Below, one piece after another: positions 15,630 to 23,431 of a DNA stretch of 33,462 nt. The stretch is from CAKSNH01 sp964422725 (lineage in GTDB: Bacteria; Bacillota; Clostridia; UBA1381). Both the position numbers and the translations under genes were made by a program. Positions within the stretch are counted from its first letter, which is position 1. Each line of letters starts with the position of its first letter. The stretch covers positions 1 through 33,462 of the forward strand of contig CAYRCC010000022.1 in NCBI GenBank assembly GCA_964422725.1, read 5' to 3'. Below the pieces are notes generated by a model. That model did not search any database and had not been told where the DNA came from. It saw only the letters and a program-made list of their open reading frames with translations.

Positions 15630-15716
15630 AGTTTGCGGATTTGAGGGGCTGCGGTTGGGGCACAGCATAGTTGTTTTAAATTTTTCAAAAAAATAAAGAA
15701 ATTTTTGAAAAAAGTA

Positions 15717-15745
15717 TTGACAAATGTAATTTAGTGTGGTATTAT
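15717..15745 (+). promoter_or_regulatory. Promoter of the tRNA-Arg gene
   Basis: TTGACA (15717-15722), 17-bp spacer, TATTAT (15740-15745); TATAAT is also present three bases further on. It lies about 25 bases before the tRNA. Confidence 0.65.
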
Positions 15746-15770
15746 AATATGCGTAGTCAACAATTGGTAT

Positions 15771-15847
15771 GCGCTCATAGCTCAGTTGGATAGAGTGTTT
15801 GGCTACGAACCAAAAGGTCGCAGGTTCGAATCCTGCTGGGCGTACCA
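15771..15847 (+). tRNA. tRNA-Arg (anticodon ACG)
   Basis: 77 bases with encoded CCA. The acceptor GCGCTCA pairs with TGGGCGT (a G-U end pair and one inner G-U). The D-loop has AGTTGGATA, the anticodon stem is TTTGG/CCAAA with loop CTACGAA (anticodon ACG at 15805-15807), and the T-arm is GCAGG-TTCGAAT-CCTGC. ACG reads CGN codons after A34 is edited to inosine by TadA, whose gene is at 8778. Confidence 0.95.
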
Positions 15848-15849
15848 CG

Positions 15850-15882
15850 TCGGAACAAGTTTTTGCTTGTTCCGATTTTTTT
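15850..15882 (+). terminator. Terminator of the tRNA-Arg gene
   Basis: TCGGAACAAG (15850-15859) pairs perfectly with CTTGTTCCGA (15866-15875), six-base loop, followed by seven T. Confidence 0.9.
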
Positions 15883-15934
15883 GTTTGTCGGAAATAGGGC
15901 AGATGTCGGAATGTTTCTCGAAATTTTTACAGAA

Positions 15935-15964
15935 TTGAAAAATATTTCGGCGCAATAGTATAAT
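15935..15964 (+). promoter_or_regulatory. Upstream tandem promoter of rhaB
   Basis: TTGAAA (15935-15940), 18-bp spacer, TATAAT (15959-15964). Confidence 0.5.
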
Positions 15965-15968
15965 ATAT

Positions 15969-15997
15969 TTGACAAATCTGAGGTTTTTTTATATAAT
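15969..15997 (+). promoter_or_regulatory. Consensus promoter of rhaB
   Basis: TTGACA (15969-15974), 17-bp spacer, TATAAT (15992-15997): a perfect SigA consensus. No clear palindromic operator overlaps it. Confidence 0.75.
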
Positions 15998-16032
15998 TAA
16001 TATAATAGGTATTTCAGAGGAGGATTTAAGTA

Positions 16033-17517
16033 ATGAGTAAAAAATATAAGTTCTTGGCGTTTGATTTCGGAGCATCGAGCGGTCGTGCAATGCTCGCGAC
16101 TTTTGACGGCGAAAAAATCACAATGGAAGAAAAACATCGTTTCTCAAATGACCCGGTTTCGGTAGGCGGCAGCTTGTATTGGGACGTTTTGAGATTGTTT
16201 CACGAGATTAAACAGGGTATATTAAAATGCGCAAATTCCGGTGACAGGGATATTGATGCAATCGGTATTGACACTTGGGGCGTGGACTTCGGACTGCTTG
16301 ACGAAAACGATAAATTGATAGGCAATCCGTACCATTACCGTGACACGCGCACCGAGGGTATGTATGACGAGGCGTTTAAGCTGGTGCCTAAAGCGGAAAT
16401 TTTCAAATCGACAGGTATCGCATTTAATTGGTTTAATACTGTTTTTCAGTTGCTTTCAATGCGTGTACATAACGATCAATCGCTTGACCGTGCCAAGACC
16501 TTGCTGTTTATGCCGGATTTGTTTAACTTCTTCCTTACAGGAGTGAAAAAGACAGAATATACCGTTGCCTCAACGGCGCAAATGTTTGACTCCGAAAAGC
16601 ACGAATGGGCATCGGATATGCTGAAAAAAATGAATATACCAACAGATATTCTTACTGATGTTATTTATCCGGGCGAAACTGTGGGTACACTTTTGCCGGA
16701 ACTCGCGGAAGAACTCGGAGTAGGGGAGATACCTGTAGTTGCCGTTGCATCGCACGATACCGGTTCGGCGGTTGCGGCAGTGCCTGTTGTTGACAACAAA
16801 GATTTTGTTTATATTTCAAGCGGAACGTGGTCATTGATGGGCGTGGAGCTTGACAAGCCGAACACAAGCGACGAGGCTATGGAATATAACTTTACAAACG
16901 AGGGCGGTGTCGACAAGACTATTCGTTTCTTAAAGAATATTATGGGATTGTGGCTGATACAGGAATCGCGCCGTCAGTGGGACCGCGAGGGTGAACTTTT
17001 AAGCTTTGACGAGCTTGAAAAACAGGCAAATGCAGCAACTCCTTTTGCAAGCCTCATTGACCCTGATTATCATACATTCCAGACTCCGGGTAATATGCCT
17101 AAGAGAATAAGAGAGTATTGCGAAATGACCGGACAAGAGGTGCCGCAGACGAAAGGCGATATAGTGCGATGTATTGCACAGAGCTTGGCGTTCAGATACC
17201 GCTATACGGTTGAAGGTATGGAGAAAGTTACAGGCAAAAAATATGATGTTATTCATATTGTAGGCGGCGGAATTAAGGACAAGATGATATGTCAGTTTAC
17301 CGCAAATGCAACTAAGAGAAAGGTTGAGGCCGGACCTGTCGAAGCAACCAGTATAGGAAATATAATGGTACAGACTATGGCTATGGCGGGGGTTAAGAGT
17401 CTTAACGATGCACGTAAGGTGGTTAAAAATTCGTTTGATATAGCCGAGTATATTCCGCAGGATTCTCAGCAGTGGGATGAGGCTTATGAAAAGTGGAAAA
17501 CCATCTGTTTGAAATAA
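16033..17517 (+). CDS. rhaB: Rhamnulokinase RhaB
   Basis: 494 residues, a FGGY-type sugar kinase of normal length. AGAGGAGG (16016-16023) sets the start. The N-terminal phosphate loop is DFGASSGRAML (11-21), followed by GIDTWGVDFGLLD (78-90), the catalytic-base segment ASHDTGSAV (Asp242) and the C-terminal adenine-site loop IVGGGIKDKMICQFTANAT. It phosphorylates L-rhamnulose to rhamnulose-1-phosphate in L-rhamnose catabolism. The stretches FNWFNTVFQLLS and GTWSLMGVEL are typical of RhaB rather than xylulo- or fuculokinases. The gene stands alone between its promoters and a terminator; isomerase, aldolase and regulator genes are not in the window. It completes the rhamnogalacturonan theme with PL11 and CE12. 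Confidence 0.93.
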   Translation: MSKKYKFLAFDFGASSGRAMLATFDGEKITMEEKHRFSNDPVSVGGSLYWDVLRLFHEIKQGILKCANSGDRDIDAIGIDTWGVDFGLLDENDKLIGNPYHYRDTRTEGMYDEAFKLVPKAEIFKSTGIAFNWFNTVFQLLSMRVHNDQSLDRAKTLLFMPDLFNFFLTGVKKTEYTVASTAQMFDSEKHEWASDMLKKMNIPTDILTDVIYPGETVGTLLPELAEELGVGEIPVVAVASHDTGSAVAAVPVVDNKDFVYISSGTWSLMGVELDKPNTSDEAMEYNFTNEGGVDKTIRFLKNIMGLWLIQESRRQWDREGELLSFDELEKQANAATPFASLIDPDYHTFQTPGNMPKRIREYCEMTGQEVPQTKGDIVRCIAQSLAFRYRYTVEGMEKVTGKKYDVIHIVGGGIKDKMICQFTANATKRKVEAGPVEATSIGNIMVQTMAMAGVKSLNDARKVVKNSFDIAEYIPQDSQQWDEAYEKWKTICLK

Positions 17518-17533
17518 GTAATATTTAATACGG

Positions 17534-17568
17534 CTCACACATAGTATTTACTGTGTGTGAGTTTTTTT
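17534..17568 (+). terminator. Terminator of rhaB
   Basis: CTCACACATAG (17534-17544) pairs with CTGTGTGTGAG (17551-17561) over 11 bp with one T-G wobble, six-base loop, then seven T. Confidence 0.88.
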
Positions 17569-17648
17569 ATGCGTGAAATGTGCGTATTTGTACGCCAGAT
17601 AACGCTTTAACATTAGCTTTAGTATCAATACAAGGAGGAAAACAAATT

Positions 17649-19205
17649 ATGAAACTAATCAAGGACGCAATTTCCATAAACGAAACAGTGTATCGGGATT
17701 TTTCCGAGGTTGCAGTGGAGGGAGATATTATTGTCCCCGATGTAAAACCCGATATTCTGAAAATTTTGCAAGTTGATGCAAATTCTTCGATTAGCGGCAA
17801 GCAATTACAGAACGGGTATATGACTATATCGGGAAAGGTTAATTTGAAAATTTTATATATTCCCGACAAGGCTGATGAGGCTGTAAAGAGCATAGTTACA
17901 GCGTTTGATTTTTCTCACAGAATTGAAAATTCAAAAATCAGCGATGATATGCAGGTGTTTACCGAATGTGATGTTGCAAAGGTGGATTTCTCGCTTTTGA
18001 ACAGCAGAAAATTGAATGTCAAAACATCGGTCGTGGTTGAATGCAGTGCAATGCGCAATAAAAATATAGAGGTTGTGACGGACATCGAAAACGATACTTA
18101 CACAGAAGTAGCTAAAACACCGTTTAACGTATATAATGTTTTGTCTGACACCGAAGAAGAATTTGTGGTTAAAGACAGCTTGGAAGTACCATCGGGTAAA
18201 ATGTCGATAAAAGATGTATTGAAAGTCGATTGCAGAATAAGTGATAAGGAATTGAAAGCGGTAACGGGTAAAATTGTCGGCAAAGGCATAGTAAATGTAT
18301 GCGTGCTGTATGTAGGCGAAAGCGGCAATATAGAGTTTATGGAGCTGGATATCCCTTTTACCGAGGTATTCGGCGCGCCGGAGGTGACGGAAAATTCAAA
18401 GTGTGAAATATACTATAGTATAGCAGATGTATACTATGAGGTGTGCGAGGATTCCGACGGTGACAACAGGGTTGTAAATCTTGAAATTTTAGTAAGTGCG
18501 CAGGTGCGTGCCGGTGATAATCTGACAATGGAAATTGTAAATGATTTTTACTGTCCCGGGTTTGAAACGCGGTTAAAACGTGAATCGAACACTTTGAGTA
18601 GTGTGGTTTATCAAACAGGGACACAAAACACACTGCGCGAAATAATAGCGGTAGATGCGAGTTTACCGCAGATAACAGGAGTTTATAATGTTATAACCAA
18701 AGCATATATGACCAAAACAGCCGTAGCAAACGGCAAAATTTCGGCAGAGGGAGTTGTGGACTGCTATATATTGTATTTAGCTGACAATGTTGACAATCCT
18801 GTGTTCAGCTACAAAAAAGAAATTCCGTTCAGTTATGTAATTGATGCGCCTAATTGCACTGCCGGTATGAATTGTGAGATAAATGCAGATGTGGAGCACA
18901 GCAGTTACAGTCTGAATATGGCAAATGAAGTGGAGCTCAGGTGTATTCTGGCACTTGATGTAAAAGTGTTTGATGAAAAGATGATTGAGCTTATATCCGA
19001 TGCTGAAGTGACAGAGCTGAGCAGTGAACAGAAAATGGGAATAGTTATTTATTTTGTTCAAAAGGGAGATTCGCTGTGGAAAATAGCGAAGCGCTATTGT
19101 GTTGCTGTAGAGGATATTGTAAAAATGAATAATATTGACCCCGAAGCGCAGCTTATGGTAGGACAGCAGTTAATTATTCCGGTAAGCCGAAAAAAGACGG
19201 CATAA
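17649..19205 (+). CDS. sipL: SPOCS-LysM spore coat morphogenesis protein (SipL-like)
   Basis: 518 residues. The start at 17649 (MKLIKDAISI) is set by AAGGAGG (17632-17638); a longer frame lacks a ribosome-binding site. Three copies of the SPOCS (DUF3794) beta domain are visible in about residues 20-440, each with a pattern such as V(E)GDIIVPDVKPDILKILQ, MSIKDVLKVDCRI and LREIIAVDASLPQITGVYN, and a C-terminal LysM domain at 468-512 (YFVQKGDSLWKIAKRY...NNI...VGQQLIIP). This order matches SipL of Clostridioides difficile, which binds SpoIVA through its LysM part and attaches the coat to the forespore, marking the host as a spore former. I could not find a convincing SigE/SigK promoter. Confidence 0.88.
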   Translation: MKLIKDAISINETVYRDFSEVAVEGDIIVPDVKPDILKILQVDANSSISGKQLQNGYMTISGKVNLKILYIPDKADEAVKSIVTAFDFSHRIENSKISDDMQVFTECDVAKVDFSLLNSRKLNVKTSVVVECSAMRNKNIEVVTDIENDTYTEVAKTPFNVYNVLSDTEEEFVVKDSLEVPSGKMSIKDVLKVDCRISDKELKAVTGKIVGKGIVNVCVLYVGESGNIEFMELDIPFTEVFGAPEVTENSKCEIYYSIADVYYEVCEDSDGDNRVVNLEILVSAQVRAGDNLTMEIVNDFYCPGFETRLKRESNTLSSVVYQTGTQNTLREIIAVDASLPQITGVYNVITKAYMTKTAVANGKISAEGVVDCYILYLADNVDNPVFSYKKEIPFSYVIDAPNCTAGMNCEINADVEHSSYSLNMANEVELRCILALDVKVFDEKMIELISDAEVTELSSEQKMGIVIYFVQKGDSLWKIAKRYCVAVEDIVKMNNIDPEAQLMVGQQLIIPVSRKKTA

Positions 19206-19236
19206 AGAACGAGGTTGTCAGCTTATTGTTTTGTTT

Positions 19237-19308
19237 GAAAGTTTTGACGGAGTTTTGCCGTGTGCGGACGGCGATTCAGGGCTTCGCCGTAAAAATCCGC
19301 AAACTTTC
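19237..19308 (+). repeat. Complex inverted-repeat region after sipL
   Basis: Nested arms: GAAAGTTT (19237-19244) with AAACTTTC (19301-19308), TGCGGA (19263-19268) with TCCGCA (19296-19301) and CGGCG (19269-19273) with CGCCG (19285-19289). The arms share a base at 19301, so not all can pair fully at once. Possibly part of the sipL 3' end or a decayed element; no coding frame seen. Confidence 0.35.
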
Positions 19309-19335
19309 GGTAGTTTTGCCTACAGTCTGATAAAA

Positions 19336-19394
19336 AAACAACAGCCTTTCAAAAAAGTTATGAAAGTCACTTTTTTTGAATTTGGCTGTTGTTT
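19336..19394. terminator. Bidirectional terminator between convergent sipL and nrdD
   Basis: AAACAACAGCC (19336-19346) pairs with GGCTGTTGTTT (19384-19394), and the interior continues as TTCAAAAAAGT (19348-19358) with ACTTTTTTTGAA (19369-19380, one bulge). T runs follow in the minus direction. It shares the ACAGCCTTTCAAAA string with the hairpin after purL. Confidence 0.7.
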
Positions 19395-19419
19395 CAATTT
19401 ACGAAATATTTGTTTAAAA

Positions 19420-21735
19420 TTACAAACTATGTTTTACTCTGTCACGTTCCTCGGCTCTTTTGCCGTTGTTAAATCTGTCGAGCGTGCCTACAAGGTAACC
19501 GGTAATACGGCGTATTCTTTCAAATTGACCGCCGTTTTCGCCTTCCTTACGACCGCATTTAGGGCAGGTGTCACCGATAATACCTGTGTAACCGCATACA
19601 GGGTCGCGGTCAACAGGGTGGTTGATTGAACCGTAGCCGATGCCGGCATCGTGCATCGCGCGTATAACCTTTTCAAATGCCTCAAGATTTTTTGTAGGGT
19701 CGCCGTCCAGCTCAATATATGAAATATGTCCGCCGTTAGTCAGTGCGTGATAAGGACCTTCCTTTTTGATTTTATCAAATGCACTGATATTGAAATATAC
19801 AGGAATATGAAAGCTGTTTGTATAGTAATCCCTGTCGGTAACACCTTTGATTACGCCGAAACGCTCTCTGTCCATTTTAACAAACCGTCCGGACAGACCC
19901 TCTGCAGGAGTTGCGAGCAGACTGAAGTTCAGCTGACGCTCCACGCTTTCTTTGTCAAGACGTTCGCGCATATGCGATATAATGTCTATACCCAAATTCT
20001 GCGCCTTTTCGGACTGACCGTGATGTTCACCAATAAGAGCAACCAACGTTTCCGCAAGACCGATAAAACCGATTGATAAAGTACCGTGTTTAAGGATTTC
20101 GCGGACGGTATCGTTAGGACCGAGCTTTTCGCTGTCAATCCACACGCCCTCACCCATAAGAAACGGGTAGTTTTTAACGCGTTTATTACCTTGAATTTCA
20201 AATCTCTCAAGCAATTGCTCAACAACCAAATCCATCTTCCGGTCAAGTTCTTCAAAGAACCAATTGATATCACCTTTTGCTTTTATTGCAATACGCGGCA
20301 GATTTATTGATGTAAAGCTCAAATTTCCGCGCCTGTTACAAATTTCTCTTGTCGGGTCGTACACATTGCCGATAACTCGTGTACGGCAGCCCATATATGC
20401 AATTTCGGTTTCCGGAGTGCCTTTGTAATATTGCAGATTGAACGGTGCATCAACGAAAGAAAAGTTAGGGAACAGCCGCTTTGCACTGACTCTGCATGCC
20501 AGCTTAAACAAATCGTAGTTCGGGTCGCTCGGATTATAGCTTATACCTTCCTTGACTCTGAAAATTTGAATAGGGAATATAGGCGTTTCGCCGTTACCCA
20601 AGCCCGCCTCATTTGAAAGCAAAACATTTTTAATTACCATTCTGCCCTCGGGCGAAGTATCCATACCGTAATTTATTGATGAGAACGGCGTTTGTGCGCC
20701 GGCTCTTGAATTCATAGTATTAAGATTATGAATAAACGCCTCCATTGCCTGATATGTGGCTCTGTCGGTTTCCGTCAACGCTTTATCCACTGCAAATTTC
20801 TGACACTTCTCAATTGTGTTATCGTCAATGTTATATGTCCTTAATATTTCTTTTTCGGCATTTCTGTACTTTTCGTTGTCACCCATACGCAAAATGTACC
20901 CCTGAGATATAAGATTCTCGCGGATTGTTTTAAGCTCATCTTTACTGATGAGTGTATCGGCAATAAGTTCCAATGCTTTTGACAGATTGGACGAATATTT
21001 GCGTTTATACGTTTTAATAACACCAGGTGCCATACCATAGTCAAAATTCACTACGCTCTGACCGCCATGCTGGTCGTTTTGATTTGACTGGATTGCAATA
21101 CACGCAAGTGCGGCATAACTTACAATGTCGTTAGGTTCACGCAGAACGCCGTGTCCTGTGGAAAAACCGCCCTTGAACAATTCCAAAAGGTCAATCTGAC
21201 AGCAAGTTGTAGTCATTGTCAGAAAATCAAGGTCGTGAATATGTATGTCACCGTTTTTGTGGGCCTTTGAGTGTTCCGGTTTAAGCACAAACATTTCAAA
21301 AAACTGCTTTGAACCCTCAGAACCGTATTTGAGCATTGTACCCATTGCGGTATCACTGTTTACGTTGGCATTTTCTCTTTGCAAATCGCTTTCTTCTGAG
21401 TCTTTGAAAGTGATGTCCTCATAAATCTTCATCAGATTGGTTTTCATTTCACGAACTCTTGTGCGCTCGGAACGATATACAATATATGCTTTTGCCGTTC
21501 TTACGTGACCGTTTTTGATAAGCACCTTTTCTACCGCATCCTGAACCTGCTCAACCGTCGGCTTTTCAAGTCCCTGTTCTTCGATTTCCAAAACAACCTG
21601 ATTGCTCAACGACTGCGAATATTCTTTATTGTCGCGCTTTGTGCTGGCAATAAAAGCTTTATTAATTGCCTCTGTTACTTTATCAACATCAAAACTGACT
21701 TCTCTGCCGTCGCGCTTAACAATAGCTTCTATCAT
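19420..21735 (-). CDS. nrdD: Anaerobic ribonucleoside-triphosphate reductase
   Basis: 771 residues. Class III, oxygen-sensitive glycyl-radical enzyme that makes dNTPs from NTPs in the cytoplasm. An N-terminal ATP-cone (about 3-93, IVKRDGREVSFDVDKVTEAI) is the allosteric domain; the central barrel includes HIHDLDFLTMTTTCCQIDL and SRAGAQTPFSSINYGMDTS. The C-terminal zinc region has VCGYTG (Cys714) and CPKC (Cys724, Cys727), and the glycyl-radical loop is RRITGYLVG, with the likely radical glycine at about 746. GGGAGGA lies six bases before the start codon. The activase gene nrdG is not adjacent on either side. Control by NrdR is indicated by two boxes next to its promoter. Confidence 0.95.
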   Translation of the reverse strand: MIEAIVKRDGREVSFDVDKVTEAINKAFIASTKRDNKEYSQSLSNQVVLEIEEQGLEKPTVEQVQDAVEKVLIKNGHVRTAKAYIVYRSERTRVREMKTNLMKIYEDITFKDSEESDLQRENANVNSDTAMGTMLKYGSEGSKQFFEMFVLKPEHSKAHKNGDIHIHDLDFLTMTTTCCQIDLLELFKGGFSTGHGVLREPNDIVSYAALACIAIQSNQNDQHGGQSVVNFDYGMAPGVIKTYKRKYSSNLSKALELIADTLISKDELKTIRENLISQGYILRMGDNEKYRNAEKEILRTYNIDDNTIEKCQKFAVDKALTETDRATYQAMEAFIHNLNTMNSRAGAQTPFSSINYGMDTSPEGRMVIKNVLLSNEAGLGNGETPIFPIQIFRVKEGISYNPSDPNYDLFKLACRVSAKRLFPNFSFVDAPFNLQYYKGTPETEIAYMGCRTRVIGNVYDPTREICNRRGNLSFTSINLPRIAIKAKGDINWFFEELDRKMDLVVEQLLERFEIQGNKRVKNYPFLMGEGVWIDSEKLGPNDTVREILKHGTLSIGFIGLAETLVALIGEHHGQSEKAQNLGIDIISHMRERLDKESVERQLNFSLLATPAEGLSGRFVKMDRERFGVIKGVTDRDYYTNSFHIPVYFNISAFDKIKKEGPYHALTNGGHISYIELDGDPTKNLEAFEKVIRAMHDAGIGYGSINHPVDRDPVCGYTGIIGDTCPKCGRKEGENGGQFERIRRITGYLVGTLDRFNNGKRAEERDRVKHSL

Positions 21736-21769
21736 TATTAATCCTCCCTGAATATATTAAGTAAACAGA

Positions 21770-21815
21770 CCACAACATATTGTGGATTGATTTTTCAAAC
21801 CACAATATGTTGTGT
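21770..21815. promoter_or_regulatory. Two NrdR boxes upstream of nrdD
   Basis: CCACAACATATTGTGG (21770-21785) and CCACAATATGTTGTGT (21800-21815) match the NrdR box pattern acaCwAtATaTwGtgt, with centres 30 bp apart (about three helical turns), the usual paired arrangement. They lie just downstream of the -10, covering the predicted transcription start, as expected for ATP/dATP-responsive repression. Confidence 0.8.
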
Positions 21816-21824
21816 ACAAGACTT

Positions 21825-21853
21825 ATTATAACGCTACATAATGTGTGTGTCAA
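21825..21853 (-). promoter_or_regulatory. Consensus nrdD promoter
   Basis: Minus strand TTGACA (21848-21853), 17-bp spacer, TATAAT (21825-21830): perfect SigA hexamers. The region 21854-22060 to its right shows nothing else that I can support. Confidence 0.75.
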
Positions 21854-22063
21854 GCGAAATAAATTTAATTTTGATATTGACAACAGCAAAATCCTGATGT
21901 CACCGCGTTTGCGCGATGTATAAAATTTTGAGGTTAAAATTTATGCAAAATTACTATTGATATTTAAAAATTTTATGCATTAAAAATGTTCAAATGTCAT
22001 TTGCCGTAAACAGGCGGTTTGAACTGTTTTGGAAAATATATACGTTTTGCGGCAATGATATAT

Positions 22064-22094
22064 TTGCACCGATTTTCGGATAAAGTCATATAAT
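22064..22094 (+). promoter_or_regulatory. Weak promoter candidate for the 131-aa membrane protein
   Basis: TTGCAC (22064-22069) and TATAAT (22089-22094), but with a long 19-bp spacer. Confidence 0.3.
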
Positions 22095-22120
22095 GAAAGT
22101 AATGGAAAAGGAGGGGTTAT

Positions 22121-22516
22121 ATGGACGGAAAATCAGATAAAATATACTACATTCTGATCGGAAGTGCAATATTAGGCATAATTGTAATTGCGCTGTACCT
22201 GTTGGGATATTTCCCGAACATTTTGCATATGCTGGTTCTTTCGATAATTATTTCCTGTATTATGCTTTTGTATATTATGTGCATAAGCATTTTCAGGTAT
22301 GTGAGCGAAAGGATAGTCCGCATAATAATACTGCCGTTTGTAATAAGCATTTTCGGAACGTCGGCCTCATCGGCACTTGCAGTTTCGACGGTTATGAACG
22401 TAGCAGCAAAGAGTACTGTGTTTATGATATTTTTATCTTCGTTTTCTTATTGCTTTATGTGCTGTTATTTTTATAAATTAACAGTACATATGCTGTTTAA
22501 AAATCTAAAACCGTAA
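22121..22516 (+). CDS. Small multi-pass membrane protein, unknown function
   Basis: 131 residues, start supported by AAGGAGGGG ten bases upstream. Four hydrophobic segments are visible: about 9-30 (YYILIGSAILGIIVIALYLLGY), 35-58 (HMLVLSIIISCIMLLYIMCISIF), 66-92 (IVRIIILPFVISIFGTSASSALAV) and 97-122 (STVFMIFLSSFSYCFMCCYFY). The short N-terminus is charged (MDGKSDK) and the C-terminus is basic. No family or catalytic motif recognised. It is a plus-strand gene converging on yycI, with a terminator shared between the two. Confidence 0.6.
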   Translation: MDGKSDKIYYILIGSAILGIIVIALYLLGYFPNILHMLVLSIIISCIMLLYIMCISIFRYVSERIVRIIILPFVISIFGTSASSALAVSTVMNVAAKSTVFMIFLSSFSYCFMCCYFYKLTVHMLFKNLKP

Positions 22517-22523
22517 TCTAAAA

Positions 22524-22569
22524 ACTTTTTTGAGGGGTACTGTCCGCAGACAGCACCCTCTCAAAAAGT
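22524..22569. terminator. Bidirectional terminator between the 131-aa gene and yycI
   Basis: ACTTTTTTGAGGGGTACTGTC (22524-22544) pairs imperfectly with the segment 22549-22569 ending CTCTCAAAAAGT; the loop CGCA closes on CTGTC/GACAG. T-rich flanks occur in both directions. Confidence 0.6.
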
Positions 22570-22590
22570 GATTTTCAGCATTTTGAGGTG

Positions 22591-23421
22591 TTACCTTGCA
22601 CGTGCATCGGCGTAGTAACGCGAACCGTCAGACAATACAATTTCCCATGCCGGAGTCAATACGGCGGATTTGTGATAAATACCGCCGTCGATATAATATC
22701 CCAAATTAAGGTCTGTTATTGTTATATCACCTTGAGGACGCTGCTCGTTCAAAATAAATTCCACCAATACTCCGGTTATTGAATTTAGAGAGTTCTTTTT
22801 TGAAAATGCGGTTACTTTTGAAATTTCATTAAACCATATACCTGAGATTTCGCTTACACCCTTTGCGGTCATAACAACTCTGAGCTTGGAGCTGAAAACA
22901 TACGACGATTTGATTTTTTTCGTAAAAATCACCTCGTAAGTATCTCCGTTTTGCTTAACCTCGGTGTCATATCTGCCCAACTGTACCGAATATTTATCCA
23001 ACACCGCGGCGGCTGTTTTTTGTGCATTTTCGGCGGTTATGCCGGATGTGATGTCGGCGCACACAGGCACGGCGGCTGTGAACGAGAAATAATCGCCGTT
23101 TACGGTAAGCGATAGATTTGGAGCCGTGTATTGGCCGTTACCGACTGCTGTATAGCCGGTTCCCAGCATTTTTTCGGCGAACTCATCATTTGATGTTATA
23201 ATATTGTTTGCCTCGACGTACGGCAATACAGAGCTTTTGCGCGATATTATATCGGAATTGATTGTAATGTCGTTTTTAGCCAGAACTTCAACCGTCGATG
23301 CGAGAATTTCCGGTGTAATAACAGTAGCTTTGTTTGCCGAATAGACTATATTGCATACCAAGAAAATATTGATTATCAAAAAAAACACTATTAATACAGT
23401 TTTAGCTTTTGACCAGTTCAT
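22591..23421 (-). CDS. yycI: WalRK regulatory protein YycI-like
   Basis: 276 residues. The start at 23421 (MNWSKAKTVLIVFFLIINIFL) is chosen because GGAGAAAC lies just before it and because YycI proteins begin this way. One N-terminal membrane helix (about 7-27) is followed by an extracytoplasmic domain of YycI type, with repeated beta-alpha units (GNGQYTAPNLSLTVNGDYFSF..., ISGIWFNEISK...ITGVLVEFI). YycI and YycH are membrane-anchored modulators that contact the sensor kinase WalK through their helices and adjust its activity. It is the last gene of the locus, ten bases after yycH. A YycJ-like hydrolase and an HtrA-like protease are absent. Confidence 0.8.
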   Translation of the reverse strand: MNWSKAKTVLIVFFLIINIFLVCNIVYSANKATVITPEILASTVEVLAKNDITINSDIISRKSSVLPYVEANNIITSNDEFAEKMLGTGYTAVGNGQYTAPNLSLTVNGDYFSFTAAVPVCADITSGITAENAQKTAAAVLDKYSVQLGRYDTEVKQNGDTYEVIFTKKIKSSYVFSSKLRVVMTAKGVSEISGIWFNEISKVTAFSKKNSLNSITGVLVEFILNEQRPQGDITITDLNLGYYIDGGIYHKSAVLTPAWEIVLSDGSRYYADARAR

Positions 23422-23431
23422 CGTTTCTCCT

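Noticed and set aside
15681..15712. TTTTTCAAAAA/TTTTTGAAAAA hairpin upstream of the tRNA-Arg gene
   Set aside because: Pure A/T stem with no T run after it on the plus strand; it is more likely low-complexity sequence than a terminator.
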